This document shows positions 30,654-41,505 of a stretch of DNA of 64,000 bases, in pieces. Each line of letters begins with the position of its first letter. The first letter of the stretch is position 1. A model generated the notes under the pieces. The model was not told where the DNA came from and ran no database searches. It saw only the letters and a program-made list of their open reading frames with translations. A program made the position numbers and the translations under genes. Where the stretch lies: the NCBI GenBank assembly GCA_947173955.1, contig CAMWHE010000001.1, positions 124,001 through 188,000 on the forward strand. Direction: 5' to 3'. Source of the DNA: an uncultured Bacteroidales bacterium. GTDB lineage: Bacteria > Bacteroidota > Bacteroidia > Bacteroidales > Muribaculaceae.

Positions 30654-31352
30654 TCAGTCCTGTATATAATATGTAATATAGGATACAACCCTTACCTTCT
30701 TAATATAAGGAGTGTACTGGTCGCGATCCTCGATAGAAAACTGCCCTTGGGTTGCAGTCTTGATCTTACCTAATTTGCTCTCGGAGTCCTCGGCAAATTT
30801 GTTGGCGGCTTCGCGGGCATTTTTTGTAGCCTCTGCTACCATCTCCGGCTTAATCTTATTGAGATCGGTATATTCATAAGTGATACGGTTCTCCCAGTTA
30901 CTTGCTATCACAGCCACCCCCATTTTCATAAGTTCTGACTGCTTATTGATAAGCTCGGTCACATGATCTACATTTGATGATGACACGACTACCACACATT
31001 TTACTGAAAAATCGGGAATGGGTACAGAACGGTATGAACCTCTATTGTCTGTCACCTCAGGCGCACCGACGCTTATCTCTTCAGATGCCACGCCATTATC
31101 GGTAAGGAAGCGTACGATCTTGGCCGTATTTGTCTGGACATCCTGATAGAGTGATTGAAGATCATTGGCTTTTCCTTGATATACAAGCGGCCATGTAACC
31201 CTATTGGCTTTCACCTCGCGCTCTGCGAGACCGCGCACTGTCACTGCCCTGTCCTTATAAGTAAAATTGTCAAAACCGGACTTGATAAAAAGTCCGAGTG
31301 CAGCAAGTCCGAGTGAGATTACAGCAGCTGCAATAATTTTTCCTGATTTCAT
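30654..31352 (-). CDS. SIMPL domain-containing protein
   Basis: VTVRGLAEREVKANRVTWPLVYQGK and C-terminal ATKNAREAANKFAEDSESKLGKIKTATQGQFSIEDRD. Start set at MKSGKIIAAAV. Confidence 0.85.
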   Translation of the reverse strand: MKSGKIIAAAVISLGLAALGLFIKSGFDNFTYKDRAVTVRGLAEREVKANRVTWPLVYQGKANDLQSLYQDVQTNTAKIVRFLTDNGVASEEISVGAPEVTDNRGSYRSVPIPDFSVKCVVVVSSSNVDHVTELINKQSELMKMGVAVIASNWENRITYEYTDLNKIKPEMVAEATKNAREAANKFAEDSESKLGKIKTATQGQFSIEDRDQYTPYIKKVRVVSYITYYIQD

Positions 31353-31481
31353 AGTGTCTGAATTTAATTTTACGCAAATATAACACATAGTTTAAAGAAA
31401 TAAGTGAAGAATTGAACTTAAATTTTTTTCTCACACGCGTTTTTATTAACTTCGCAGCCAAAAGGTAAAAACGTATCAAAA

Positions 31482-32096
31482 ATGCTGATAATTGGTATAG
31501 CCGGGGGGACCGGCTCCGGTAAGACCACTGTGGTCAACAAGATCATCGACAGTTTCCCTGCCGGCGAAGTGGCTGTAATACCACAGGATTCTTATTATAA
31601 GGATTCGAGCCATGTCCCGGTGGAAGAGCGCAGTAAAATCAATTTTGACGAGCCCGCTGCTATAGAGTGGACTCTGCTTGTTGATCATCTCAAGAAGCTC
31701 AAGGAGGGCAAAGCTATCGAGATGCCGACCTACTCCTATCTGACCTGTACGCGTCAGGAAGAGACGGTGCATGTAGAGCCGCGCGACGTAGTGATCGTCG
31801 AAGGTATTCTGGTACTTACCGACCCCGTTCTCCGAGAGATGATGGATGTTAAATGCTTTGTCGACGCTGATGCCGACGACCGCCTGATCCGCGTAATATC
31901 ACGCGACTGCATAGAGCGCGGACGCACTCCGCAGATGGTCATCGACCGCTATGAGGATGTATTGAAGCCTATGCACAGCATGTACATAGAACCCACGAAA
32001 CGCTTTGCCGACCTCATCATTCCACAGGGAGGAACCAATACCGTGGCTATCCGTCTGCTTACAGACTATATTGACTCGCGACTGAAGAGAAGCTGA
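31482..32096 (+). CDS. udk: Uridine kinase
   Basis: [56 protein letters not shown]. Confidence 0.96.
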   Translation: MLIIGIAGGTGSGKTTVVNKIIDSFPAGEVAVIPQDSYYKDSSHVPVEERSKINFDEPAAIEWTLLVDHLKKLKEGKAIEMPTYSYLTCTRQEETVHVEPRDVVIVEGILVLTDPVLREMMDVKCFVDADADDRLIRVISRDCIERGRTPQMVIDRYEDVLKPMHSMYIEPTKRFADLIIPQGGTNTVAIRLLTDYIDSRLKRS

Positions 32097-32097
32097 T

Positions 32098-32838
32098 ATG
32101 ATCCTGAGAACTGACAATCTCGTAAAGAAATACGGACACCGCACGGTAGTCAATCACGTCTCAATCAATGTTGAGCAAGGCGAAATTGTCGGTCTGCTCG
32201 GACCTAACGGCGCCGGTAAGACCACTACATTCTATATGACGGTAGGGCTTATAACGCCTAATGAAGGCCATATCTATCTTGACGATCTGGACATTACCAA
32301 CTACCCCGTCTACCGCCGCGCACAGCACGGCATCGGCTATCTGGCACAGGAGGCATCCGTCTTCCGCAAACTTTCAGTAGAAAACAATATCCGCGCCATC
32401 CTCGAGATGCGTCCTGACCTTGACCGCAACGCGCAGAAAGCCGAGCTTGAAAGCCTGATTGACGAATTCAATCTGCAGAAAGTCAGAAAGAATCTCGGTG
32501 ACCAGCTCTCCGGCGGCGAACGCCGACGCACTGAGATCGCCCGATGTCTCGCTATCAATCCCAAATTCATCATGCTCGACGAGCCTTTTGCCGGTGTAGA
32601 CCCTATCGCCGTAGAAGACATACAGCGGGTCATCTGGAAACTGAAGGAGAAAAATATCGGCATCCTTATTACCGACCACAACGCTCCCGAGACTCTTTCA
32701 ATCACTGACCGCGCTTACCTGCTCTTCGAAGGCCGAATCCTCTTCCAGGGCACAAGTGAAGATCTGGCAGCCAACGAAGTGGTGAGAAAAAAATATCTGA
32801 CTGAAAACTTCATATTCCACCGTAAGAAGTTCGACTAA
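32098..32838 (+). CDS. lptB: LPS export ABC transporter ATP-binding protein LptB
   Basis: [75 protein letters not shown]. Confidence 0.96.
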   Translation: MILRTDNLVKKYGHRTVVNHVSINVEQGEIVGLLGPNGAGKTTTFYMTVGLITPNEGHIYLDDLDITNYPVYRRAQHGIGYLAQEASVFRKLSVENNIRAILEMRPDLDRNAQKAELESLIDEFNLQKVRKNLGDQLSGGERRRTEIARCLAINPKFIMLDEPFAGVDPIAVEDIQRVIWKLKEKNIGILITDHNAPETLSITDRAYLLFEGRILFQGTSEDLAANEVVRKKYLTENFIFHRKKFD

Positions 32839-32872
32839 GCTCCACTCGTTTGACTGACACCTGCAACCTGAC

Positions 32873-33853
32873 ATGAAACATATTCTCACTATAATCTTTG
32901 CCACTCTGATCGCCGGAACCATTTTCGCCGAATGGCATACTGACGAGCTCGGCCGCGGCTACATCAGCCGGACGGTGAGCCAGCCGGACGACTATTCCGG
33001 GCGGGTTGTCTCGACGATTATCGCACGAGATACGACAGTTGCCGGTGGAAAAGGAGTGCTTTACATTCACGGTTACAATGACTATTTTTTCCAGTCAGAT
33101 TTAGGAGACTCAGTAGTAGCTCACGGCTGGAACTTCCGCGCCGTAGATCTGAGAAAATACGGACGCTCGCTTCTTGATGGGCAGACACGTTATCAGGTCA
33201 GAAACATCAGCGAATATTATCCGGATATTGACTCTGCCTTAGTCGATATGACATCGGTAGGGCTTGATACAATAGTCATCATGGCTCACTCTACCGGCGG
33301 CCTGATAGCTTCGATGTATCTTAATAATGTAGCTGCTCCGGATGTCTGTGGACTGATTCTAAACAGCCCGTTCCTCGAATGGAATATGGGTTGCTTCATG
33401 CGCAAGTTTGCCGTCCCGTTCGTCGGATTTCTCGGTACTATATTCCCGAATATCAAGATAGACCAGGGCGCATCAACTGCTTATTCGCACTCTCTCCTGC
33501 GCCGCTATGGAGGAGAATGGGAGTATGACACGATTAAAAAGCTGATAATCTCACCGCCCGTTACAACCGGCTGGATTCATGCAATCGAGTCTGCGCAAAA
33601 CTGGCTTCACAAACACTCCGACATCAAAGTGCCGATTCTCCTGATGCACTCCCTTCGAAGCGTCCACGGAGCTGAAGCATCCAAAGGAGATGCCGTGCTG
33701 AATGTCCAGGATATCAGCCGATGGGGCAACCGACTCGGGGCTGACGTTGAAGAAGTGACAATCGAAGGTGGCCTGCACGACCTTGTCCTCTCAGCACCCG
33801 CAGCACGCGACTCAGCCTACAGAGCGATTTTCGATTTCCTAAAACAATTTTAA
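32873..33853 (+). CDS. Secreted alpha/beta hydrolase (serine aminopeptidase S33-like)
   Basis: Signal peptide; VLYIHGYNDYFFQ; IVIMAHSTGGLIASMYL nucleophile elbow; GGLHDLVLS catalytic His region. Confidence 0.88.
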   Translation: MKHILTIIFATLIAGTIFAEWHTDELGRGYISRTVSQPDDYSGRVVSTIIARDTTVAGGKGVLYIHGYNDYFFQSDLGDSVVAHGWNFRAVDLRKYGRSLLDGQTRYQVRNISEYYPDIDSALVDMTSVGLDTIVIMAHSTGGLIASMYLNNVAAPDVCGLILNSPFLEWNMGCFMRKFAVPFVGFLGTIFPNIKIDQGASTAYSHSLLRRYGGEWEYDTIKKLIISPPVTTGWIHAIESAQNWLHKHSDIKVPILLMHSLRSVHGAEASKGDAVLNVQDISRWGNRLGADVEEVTIEGGLHDLVLSAPAARDSAYRAIFDFLKQF

Positions 33854-33929
33854 AAAAAGTTCTCGACAATAAACTTTTCGCAACAGCTAAACGTTATATA
33901 CTTATAATCAATTTTTATTAACCAAAATT

Positions 33930-34403
33930 ATGAAAAAATTATTTATTTGTGCTGTAGCCGGCCTTTCAATGGTTGCACTTGCAGCTTGCTCCGGTAAAAA
34001 AGAAAACAAAGAAGTAGCTGAAACAACTCCTGCTCCTGTAGAAAACACAGTTAAAGCAGTTGCTTATGCCGGTGAAATTCCTGCAGCTGACTGCGACGGT
34101 AACAAGTATGCCCTCAATCTCGTATTCAATGAAGAAGGTAACGGCGGTACATACCAGCTCTCTGAGACCTATTTCAACACCGACACAACAACCGTAGAAG
34201 GCTACGTTGTTAAAGAAGCTCTCACTGCTGAAGGCAATTTCGAAGTTAAGACTGTAGAAGACAACACTTACATCACTCTCTTCAACAATGAAGCAGTCGC
34301 TAAGGCAAACTTTATTGTCGATACAGACTCAACCATCACAATGGTTAATGCTGAGCTCGAAGTTCCCGCTACTCCCGACTACACTCTCGCAGTCGTAAAA
34401 TAA
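33930..34403 (+). CDS. NlpE-like lipoprotein
   Basis: Lipobox VALAACSG; AYAGEIPAADCDGNKYALNLVFNEEGNGGTYQLSETYF resembles the NlpE N-terminal domain. Confidence 0.7.
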   Translation: MKKLFICAVAGLSMVALAACSGKKENKEVAETTPAPVENTVKAVAYAGEIPAADCDGNKYALNLVFNEEGNGGTYQLSETYFNTDTTTVEGYVVKEALTAEGNFEVKTVEDNTYITLFNNEAVAKANFIVDTDSTITMVNAELEVPATPDYTLAVVK

Positions 34404-34426
34404 TAGAATAACACATCATTAAGTTA

Positions 34427-34460
34427 CCCTGCCTGACATTCCCGTCCGGCAGGGCTTTTT
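34427..34460 (+). terminator. Terminator of NlpE-like gene
   Basis: ccctgcc...ggcaggg stem followed by cttttt. Confidence 0.8.
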
Positions 34461-34464
34461 ATGC

Positions 34465-34497
34465 AAAAAAGGCCGGAATCACAATGATTCCGGCCTT
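34465..34497 (-). terminator. Terminator on minus strand for the small ORF 34519..34686
   Basis: aaggccggaatc-acaat-gattccggcctt stem; on the minus strand it is followed by a U-tract. Confidence 0.75.
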
Positions 34498-34518
34498 AAA
34501 ACGTTTATATAAAATCAA

Positions 34519-34686
34519 TTATTCGTCAAGCGAGTTGTCGCGAGGGTTGTCATTCAACTCTTTTACATCCTGTCTGACTTCTTTTGCATCAACAGTATTG
34601 TCTTCGGCAGCATCTACATCTGCTCCGGGAAAATACCGACGGGCTTCAGCCTCGTCTAAATGGGTTGTGTGTTTCTTAGTATCCAT
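34519..34686 (-). CDS. Putative small acidic protein (55 aa), not in supplied ORF track
   Basis: Hand translation: MDTKKHTTHLDEAEARRYFPGADVDAAEDNTVDAKEVRQDVKELNDNPRDNSLDE*. A dedicated minus-strand terminator follows. Confidence 0.65.
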   Translation of the reverse strand: MDTKKHTTHLDEAEARRYFPGADVDAAEDNTVDAKEVRQDVKELNDNPRDNSLDE

Positions 34687-34737
34687 AATATAAATAGTTT
34701 AGTTTCTATAATTAGAACAAAACGTCCATGAATAAGT

Positions 34738-35340
34738 TCACCCGACAGGAAGCTTATTGAGTTCTTCTATGTAATTCAACAACTCTATTCGTCCACGACC
34801 ATCCTCACTCGAAGTCTTGAAGACAGGGGGAAGTGCCTCCCATGTCTCGAGTAGCTGAGCGCAATAGACAGCGGTGGCCTTCTTAGCGGCATTTGACGTC
34901 AGCTTATCGAGCTTGGTAAACACAATGCTGAACGGAATGCCGTTTTCGCCCAACCACTCCATAAATTCCATATCTATCTTCTGCGGAGCGTGGCGACCAT
35001 CGACAAGGACGAATAGATTGGTCATTTCCTCGCGATTGAGAATATAGTCCTTTATCATCTTTTCAAGTTCCATACGACTTGCCTTACTGCGCTGGGCATA
35101 GCCGTAACCCGGCAGATCGACAATATACCACTCATCGTTGACAAGGAAGTGATTGATCAGCATAGTCTTACCAGGCGTCGATGAAGTCATTGCCAATGAT
35201 TTCTTACCCGTGAGCATATTTATAAGCGATGATTTGCCCACGTTGCTTCGGCCGATGAACGCATATTCGTGGCGCTTGTCCTTGGGGCAATGTGCCGCAT
35301 CAGGACTACTAACTATAAATCGAGCGTTATTTACTATCAT
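34738..35340 (-). CDS. engB: Ribosome biogenesis GTP-binding protein YihA/YsxC (EngB)
   Basis: [57 protein letters not shown]. Confidence 0.96.
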   Translation of the reverse strand: MIVNNARFIVSSPDAAHCPKDKRHEYAFIGRSNVGKSSLINMLTGKKSLAMTSSTPGKTMLINHFLVNDEWYIVDLPGYGYAQRSKASRMELEKMIKDYILNREEMTNLFVLVDGRHAPQKIDMEFMEWLGENGIPFSIVFTKLDKLTSNAAKKATAVYCAQLLETWEALPPVFKTSSEDGRGRIELLNYIEELNKLPVG

Positions 35341-35424
35341 AGTCAACAAAGTTACAATAATTTTAACAATTTACGCGTAATACAGTTCGGTTTTCAGACC
35401 TGATTTTGTAAATTTGCGGTTGCT

Positions 35425-36138
35425 ATGAAGGATAGTCGCCCAGCCACTTTCAGATTTAAAAAATTTGAAATCGCGGACACTGTCAGTGCAATGAAAATCG
35501 GTACTGACGGGGTCATATTGGGTGCGTGGGCCTTAGAATCTTACTCGCCGGAACGTATACTTGATGTAGGAGCCGGCACGGGGCTTATCAGCCTGATGAT
35601 GGCACAGCGATTTCCGACAGCTCAGATTACCGGAATAGAAATAGATGCATCCGCTGCCTCAGAAGCCTCTCACAATATCGGGCGCTCTCCCTGGTCGGAC
35701 AGAATAAGCATCATAAACGGCGACTTCGTCGATTACGATATTAAACACTTTGATGCCATCGTAAGCAATCCGCCGTTTTTTACATCTGGACTCCAGTCTC
35801 CTGCTCTTCAAAGGGCAGATGCACGCCATGAAGGCAGCCTTTCAATTGATAAACTTTTGGAGCGCTCAGCAGATATTCTGACAGACGGAGGACGGCTTGC
35901 AATCATCCTTCCCTACGAGCGACTTGATAAGACCATTTACTCTGCCGCCATGAGACATCTCGATGTAAGCCGTATTGCTGAACTATCCCCCGTACCATCA
36001 GCTCAGCCGATTCGCGCAATGATAGAATTTACCAAGGGACTTACCGACACTTATGACCGTGAAGCCATAACTATCAGAACTGCGTCAGGCGCGTATTCTC
36101 GACGCTACGCCGATCTTACATCCGAATTTTATCTATAA
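35425..36138 (+). CDS. tRNA1(Val) (adenine(37)-N6)-methyltransferase
   Basis: MKIGTDGVILGAW, ILDVGAGTGLISLMMAQR, FDAIVSNPPFF, RADARHEGSLS. Confidence 0.93.
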   Translation: MKDSRPATFRFKKFEIADTVSAMKIGTDGVILGAWALESYSPERILDVGAGTGLISLMMAQRFPTAQITGIEIDASAASEASHNIGRSPWSDRISIINGDFVDYDIKHFDAIVSNPPFFTSGLQSPALQRADARHEGSLSIDKLLERSADILTDGGRLAIILPYERLDKTIYSAAMRHLDVSRIAELSPVPSAQPIRAMIEFTKGLTDTYDREAITIRTASGAYSRRYADLTSEFYL

Positions 36139-36157
36139 TATAACTTCAAACTTCAAT

Positions 36158-37060
36158 ATGTATAACCGACTTAACAAATCCGTACAAAATCCCGGAGCGG
36201 GACTTGCCGTCCTGATCGGAGGGTATATATTTTTTCTTTGTCTGATATCATTCCTTAGCGGATGGATGCTGCCGAAGTTCTCTGATATGCAGAGAGGACT
36301 GCGCCTAATCTACATTCTTCAGGCAGTGTTTGTTTTTATTATGCCGGCAATAATGGCCTCTGTTGTAGCCACACGACTCCCTGCCCGCCTACTCGCATTA
36401 GAAAAAAAACCAGAGATAACGCCGGTTTTAATCACACTGCTTATCATGCTCGTCTCCATACCCGCCATGAATCTTGTTATAAAGTGGAATGCCGGAATCA
36501 CACTCCCCGAGTCAATGCATGGACTTGAGGAATCGATGCGCGTCCTTGAAAATACAGCCCAGGATAGTATCAATATTCTTATAGGCAGTCATACAGTCGG
36601 CAACCTCATCATGTCGATTTTGATAATCGGTGTACTCGCCGGCTTCAGCGAAGAGCTGTTTTTCAGAGGAGCAATGCAACGCATTCTCTCAAACACGCTC
36701 CTCGGCGCCCACGGAGCGATCTGGCTTACGGCAATAATATTCAGCGCACTTCATCTACAATTTTTCGGATTTTTCCCTCGCCTGCTTCTCGGCTTACTCT
36801 TCGGCTATCTGCTTTATTGGAGCCACTCGCTATGGCTTCCGATAATAGCCCATATTTTCAATAACAGTCTTGCATGTATAGTAGCATGGTGTCAGAATAG
36901 GACAATTGACCAGGCAGAAGTTCTGACAAACGGCTCTGACATAGCATATGCAATCAGCAGCGTCCTGATCACAGCTTTTGCCCTATGGATTCTGTATCGT
37001 AATCTTAGGAAGAAATCTGACGCAGTGATTGAAGTTGAAAAATCAGAAAAAAGCGAATAA
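36158..37060 (+). CDS. CPBP family intramembrane glutamic endopeptidase
   Basis: Multiple TM helices; GFSEELFFRGAMQRIL, SALHLQFFGFFPRLLLGLLFGYL, IIAHIFNNSLA. Confidence 0.92.
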   Translation: MYNRLNKSVQNPGAGLAVLIGGYIFFLCLISFLSGWMLPKFSDMQRGLRLIYILQAVFVFIMPAIMASVVATRLPARLLALEKKPEITPVLITLLIMLVSIPAMNLVIKWNAGITLPESMHGLEESMRVLENTAQDSINILIGSHTVGNLIMSILIIGVLAGFSEELFFRGAMQRILSNTLLGAHGAIWLTAIIFSALHLQFFGFFPRLLLGLLFGYLLYWSHSLWLPIIAHIFNNSLACIVAWCQNRTIDQAEVLTNGSDIAYAISSVLITAFALWILYRNLRKKSDAVIEVEKSEKSE

Positions 37061-37064
37061 ACAC

Positions 37065-37095
37065 TTGCATAGGTCAGAAATTAGCATTACCTTTG
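37065..37095 (+). promoter_or_regulatory. Candidate promoter for tRNA-Ser
   Basis: TTG (37065-37067), 20 nt, TACCTTTG (37088-37095), about 28 nt upstream of the tRNA. Confidence 0.65.
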
Positions 37096-37123
37096 CATCG
37101 TTATAGCGGAAACCACCGCAAAA

Positions 37124-37210
37124 GGAGAGGTGGGTGAGTGGCTGAAACCACCAGTTTGCTAAACTGACGTAGGAGCAATCCTACCACGAGTTCGAATCTC
37201 GTCCTCTCCG
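37124..37210 (+). tRNA. tRNA-Ser (anticodon GCT)
   Basis: Acceptor ggagagg/cctctcc, long variable arm, T-arm gagttcgaatctc, anticodon loop ttGCTaa. Confidence 0.95.
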
Positions 37211-37214
37211 CAAA

Positions 37215-37250
37215 ACAATAAAAGTCAAGTCCTTACTTGGCTTTTGTTGT
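37215..37250 (+). terminator. Terminator downstream of tRNA-Ser
   Basis: acaataaaagtcaagt-cctt-acttggcttttgttgt, 16-bp stem with wobbles. Confidence 0.65.
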
Positions 37251-37388
37251 TTATGGCAGAAATACATCATCTTAGATTGGATATATCAGCGATTATAATT
37301 AAATTTGTGGTGTCTGTTATTTGACTGTCGGCTAATAATCCGTTAATATAATAACGACCGTGACCACAAAACCTATTATTGTCTGAGC

Positions 37389-38270
37389 ATGAAAGGAATT
37401 ATCCTTGCCGGAGGATCCGGTACAAGATTATACCCCATCACAAAGGGAGTAAGCAAGCAATTGCTTCCCATCTACGACAAACCGATGGTATTCTATCCGA
37501 TTTCCACCCTTATGATGGCCGGGATTCGCGATATACTGATCATCTCAACTCCTTATGACCTCCCATCCTTTCAGCGTCTGCTTGGCGACGGATCTGACTA
37601 CGGCGTAAAATTCACTTATGCCGAGCAACCTTCGCCTGACGGACTGGCTCAGGCCTTCATTATCGGGCGCGAATTCATAGGCGAAGATGATGTCTGCTTA
37701 GTTCTCGGCGACAATATTTTCCACGGCCCGGAGTTTGACAAGGTTCTCAAAAAGTCGGTCGATATGGTACAGAATGAACGGAAAGCTACCGTTTTCGGCT
37801 ATCAGGTCAATGACCCTCAGCGCTACGGTGTGGCTGAATTTGACGCCGAGGGCAACTGCCTGTCAATTGAAGAAAAGCCCGCGCATCCTAAATCAAACTA
37901 TGCCGTCGTGGGGCTCTATTTCTATCCAAACAAAGTAGTAGATATAGCTGCCAACATAAAACCCTCCGCACGTGGCGAACTTGAAATTACCTCGGTAAAT
38001 CAGGAATTCCTCAATTCGAGAGAACTAAAAGTGCAAACGCTCCCCCGCGGATTCGCATGGCTTGACACCGGAACTCACGACTCGCTTGCCGACGCATCAA
38101 TCTATGTCGAAGTACTCGAAAAACGTCAGGGACAGAAGATCGGATGCCTCGAAGGAATAGCATTCGAGAACGGCTGGATTTCGGCTGACAAACTTCGGGA
38201 ATTAGCCCGGCCTATGGAGAAAAATCAGTACGGTCAATACCTGCTGAAACTCACAAACACGCACTCCTGA
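37389..38270 (+). CDS. rfbA: Glucose-1-phosphate thymidylyltransferase
   Basis: [44 protein letters not shown]. Confidence 0.97.
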   Translation: MKGIILAGGSGTRLYPITKGVSKQLLPIYDKPMVFYPISTLMMAGIRDILIISTPYDLPSFQRLLGDGSDYGVKFTYAEQPSPDGLAQAFIIGREFIGEDDVCLVLGDNIFHGPEFDKVLKKSVDMVQNERKATVFGYQVNDPQRYGVAEFDAEGNCLSIEEKPAHPKSNYAVVGLYFYPNKVVDIAANIKPSARGELEITSVNQEFLNSRELKVQTLPRGFAWLDTGTHDSLADASIYVEVLEKRQGQKIGCLEGIAFENGWISADKLRELARPMEKNQYGQYLLKLTNTHS

Positions 38271-38301
38271 TCTCTCCGTCTGTATTAATCAGATAAAATT
38301 T

Positions 38302-38853
38302 ATGAACTTTATACCTACCAATATAGAAGGAGTAGTAATTCTTGAGCCCCGCGTCTTTTCTGATGACCGCGGCTACTTCTTTGAAAGCTACTCTAAACGT
38401 CAGTTTGACGAGTATATCGGATATACTGTCGACTTTGTTCAGGACAATCAGTCGCGATCAGTCAAAGGGGTGATCAGAGGAATGCATTTCCAGCGTCCGC
38501 CTTACGCTCAGGCAAAGCTGGTAAGGTGTATTAGCGGATGTGTCCTTGATGTCGCAGTTGATCTTCGCGCAGGCTCAGCAACTTACGGTAAACACATTGC
38601 CGTCGAGCTGTCCTCCGACAATCATCGAATGCTTTTCATTCCCAAAGGATTTGCTCACGGATTCTCAGTCCTCAGCGAGGAAGCTATATTCGAGTACAAG
38701 TGCGATCAATACTATCATCCCGAAGCGGAAGGAGGCCTGTCGCTACTTGATCCTGCACTCGGCATAGACTGGAAAACAGATCTTTCCAAAGCCATACTTT
38801 CTGCAAAAGATGGTAAGCACCCTAAGTTGAACGAGTTTAAGACCCCATTCTGA
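38302..38853 (+). CDS. rfbC: dTDP-4-dehydrorhamnose 3,5-epimerase
   Basis: IEGVVILEPRVFSDDRGYFFESYS, FVQDNQSRSVKGVIRGMHFQ, FIPKGFAHGFSVLSEEA. Confidence 0.97.
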   Translation: MNFIPTNIEGVVILEPRVFSDDRGYFFESYSKRQFDEYIGYTVDFVQDNQSRSVKGVIRGMHFQRPPYAQAKLVRCISGCVLDVAVDLRAGSATYGKHIAVELSSDNHRMLFIPKGFAHGFSVLSEEAIFEYKCDQYYHPEAEGGLSLLDPALGIDWKTDLSKAILSAKDGKHPKLNEFKTPF

Positions 38854-38855
38854 CT

Positions 38856-39728
38856 ATGAGAATACTCGTAACAGGTGGAGAGGGTCAACTCGGTCAGTGC
38901 ATACGTGACGCATCCGCCGGCTCCGAAGACTCCTACATATTTACAGACGTCGATGATTTCGACATTACTGACCCCGATGCTGTCGACCTCATGCTCAGAT
39001 GCAACGATTTTCAGGTCATCGTAAATTGCGCCGCGTTTACTGATGTCAACGGAGCTGAATCAAAAGCTGAAATTGCCGAAAAAATCAATGCCGAAGCTGT
39101 CGGCTACATCGCCCGCGCCGCTAAAAAGTACAATGTATTTTTTATACAGATATCCACAGACTACGTCTTTGGCGGCAACTGCAATAATACTCCATGCCGT
39201 GAAGACCAACAACCTAACCCCACAGGTGTCTACGGACTGACAAAACTCCACGCCGAGCAGCTAATCGAGAAAAGCGGCTGCAGGTATATGATAATACGCA
39301 CGGCATGGCTTTACAGCCGCTACGGAAAGAACTTCGTCAAAACCATGATGTCGCTGACGGCTACGCGGCCTGAGGTCAACGTCGTCATCGATCAAACAGG
39401 TACTCCGACATATGCGCCGGATCTTGCCCACTCTATTGTGGAAATCATAACGCGCCGCCTTTTCGAGCGACACTGCGGTATCTATCATTTCTCCAACGAA
39501 GGGGTCTGCTCCTGGTATGATTTTGCTACTGCGATCGGCAAAATGGCCGGACACGACAATTGCAGAATACTGCCCTGCAAGTCTGATGAGTTTCCGTCGC
39601 CGGTCAGACGCCCCGCCTACTCCGTGCTTGACAAGACAAAAATAAAATCAGAACTCGGCATCGTTATTCCCTACTGGACCGACTCACTCGCAACCTGTAT
39701 TAAAGAAATTCAATCAGATGAAGCGTAA
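38856..39728 (+). CDS. rfbD: dTDP-4-dehydrorhamnose reductase
   Basis: RILVTGGEGQLGQCI, STDYVFGG, TGVYGLTKLHAEQ. Confidence 0.97.
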   Translation: MRILVTGGEGQLGQCIRDASAGSEDSYIFTDVDDFDITDPDAVDLMLRCNDFQVIVNCAAFTDVNGAESKAEIAEKINAEAVGYIARAAKKYNVFFIQISTDYVFGGNCNNTPCREDQQPNPTGVYGLTKLHAEQLIEKSGCRYMIIRTAWLYSRYGKNFVKTMMSLTATRPEVNVVIDQTGTPTYAPDLAHSIVEIITRRLFERHCGIYHFSNEGVCSWYDFATAIGKMAGHDNCRILPCKSDEFPSPVRRPAYSVLDKTKIKSELGIVIPYWTDSLATCIKEIQSDEA

Positions 39729-40836
39729 CATACTCATAACCGGCGGTGCCGGATTCATTGGCTCACATGTAGTGCGTCTTTTTGTCAACAAATATCCCGA
39801 CTATCATATATATAATGTTGACAAACTGACCTATGCCGGTAATCTTGACAATCTCAAAGATATTTCCGGACAGCCGAACTACACGTTCATTCGTGCCGAT
39901 ATCTCCGACCTTGATGTCATGCGGAATGTCATCCGCATGAATAACATCGACGGGATAATCCATCTCGCGGCCGAAAGCCATGTCGACCGGTCGATTTCCG
40001 ATCCGTTCACATTCGCACGTACCAATGTCATGGGTACACTCGCCCTGCTTCAGGCTGCACGCGAATACTGGGAATCGCTTGACGAGAAATATGAAGGAAA
40101 ACTATTCTACCATATCTCAACCGACGAGGTGTATGGAGCACTCGAAATAACTCATCCGGAAGGAACAGAAGCGCCCTTCACCACCCGCGCATCCTCAACT
40201 GCTCACATGGCCTACGGAAATGAATTCTTTGTCGAGACTACCAAATATTCACCTCATTCCCCCTACTCAGCATCCAAGGCATCGAGTGACCACTTTGTCA
40301 GAGCTTATCACGATACATACGGCATGCCGACAATTGTGACAAACTGCTCAAACAATTACGGCCCGAATCAATTCCCCGAGAAACTAATACCGCTCTTCAT
40401 CACCAATATATGTCAGGGTAAGCCGCTGCCTGTCTACGGCAAGGGAGAGAATGTCAGGGACTGGCTGTATGTCGAAGATCATGCCCGCGCAATCGACCTC
40501 ATATTCCATAAAGGGAAAATCGCCGATACATATAATATCGGCGGATTCAACGAATGGAAGAATATTGACTTAATCAAAGTCTTAATACGAACGGTCGACC
40601 GCCTCATCGGAAATCCGGAATGCCACTCCGACCATCTGATCACATATATCACCGACCGCCCCGGTCATGATCTGCGCTACGCCATCGACTCCCGAAAACT
40701 ACAGAGCGAACTCGGTTGGGAGCCCTCGCTGCAGTTTGAAGAAGGCATTGAAAAGACAGTGAGATGGTATCTCGAGAATCCGGAGTGGACCGAAAACATC
40801 GTCAGTGGGCGCTACCGTCAGATCAATTCTGATTAA
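39718..40836 (+). CDS. rfbB: dTDP-glucose 4,6-dehydratase
   Basis: ILITGGAGFIGSHVVRLFVNKYPDYHI, HISTDEVYGAL, SPYSASKASSDHFVRAYHDTYG. Confidence 0.98.
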   Translation: MKRNILITGGAGFIGSHVVRLFVNKYPDYHIYNVDKLTYAGNLDNLKDISGQPNYTFIRADISDLDVMRNVIRMNNIDGIIHLAAESHVDRSISDPFTFARTNVMGTLALLQAAREYWESLDEKYEGKLFYHISTDEVYGALEITHPEGTEAPFTTRASSTAHMAYGNEFFVETTKYSPHSPYSASKASSDHFVRAYHDTYGMPTIVTNCSNNYGPNQFPEKLIPLFITNICQGKPLPVYGKGENVRDWLYVEDHARAIDLIFHKGKIADTYNIGGFNEWKNIDLIKVLIRTVDRLIGNPECHSDHLITYITDRPGHDLRYAIDSRKLQSELGWEPSLQFEEGIEKTVRWYLENPEWTENIVSGRYRQINSD

Positions 40837-41401
40837 GCGGCGTCATGTGATAGCCCAGGGCATTCAACTCCATCGCCATGCCAGCAAGATACAGGGCGTG
40901 AAGTGAAGCAATATAGTATCCGAGTGCAGCTTCGGTACCTGGTTCTACGTGCTCATGGTTGAGCTGGCTGAATACACGGGATGCACACTCGGCAACAAGT
41001 TCCGTAACTTTTTCGGCAGCCTCACCGGCATAACCGAGTATACCCTGCACGACTTCCTCATCCATGTTGTCATAGCCACGCTTATCGCGTATTTCCTCAT
41101 AGATATTCTTCTTTGCTGAATAAGTCTGCCAGTCAGTATCCCAAAAGAATGCCATTGACATGCCGATAAGCATCATCCATCCAAGTGAGACTACCGGATA
41201 TTCCTGAAATTCGCGTGCTCCGTCAGGAATATAAGCTTTAAGGAGCTCTCCCCACTTATCTTCCACATCAGGACATTCGGGGACATGATCATCGACAGCA
41301 CCCTTACGCTGAAGGAATTTTAAAAGATCATCTTTAACTTTATCCTCAAACTGTTTTACCTGATCTTTAAGATCATGGGCTCCATTTATATTCTTATCCA
41401 T
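40823..41401 (-). CDS. Conserved hypothetical protein
   Basis: 192 aa, soluble-looking with some hydrophobic helices. Convergent with rfbB with a 14-nt overlap. Confidence 0.7.
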   Translation of the reverse strand: MDKNINGAHDLKDQVKQFEDKVKDDLLKFLQRKGAVDDHVPECPDVEDKWGELLKAYIPDGAREFQEYPVVSLGWMMLIGMSMAFFWDTDWQTYSAKKNIYEEIRDKRGYDNMDEEVVQGILGYAGEAAEKVTELVAECASRVFSQLNHEHVEPGTEAALGYYIASLHALYLAGMAMELNALGYHMTPLNQN

Positions 41402-41505
41402 AATTATAATATTTAGTGTATGTACTAATATAACGCGAATGATTGTGAATGGTTTATATATTTTTTGTATATTTGTTCACACCAACAAACCTAACAGTCT
41501 GAATC

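Noticed and set aside
34484-34693. 69-aa plus-strand ORF from the supplied track
   Set aside because: It starts inside a terminator hairpin and is antisense to the better-supported 55-aa minus-strand ORF.
37060-37388. tRNA-Ser followed by polysaccharide genes as a genomic-island insertion site
   Set aside because: No integrase, no direct repeat of the tRNA 3' end and no composition shift seen. rfbACDB are common chromosomal genes.
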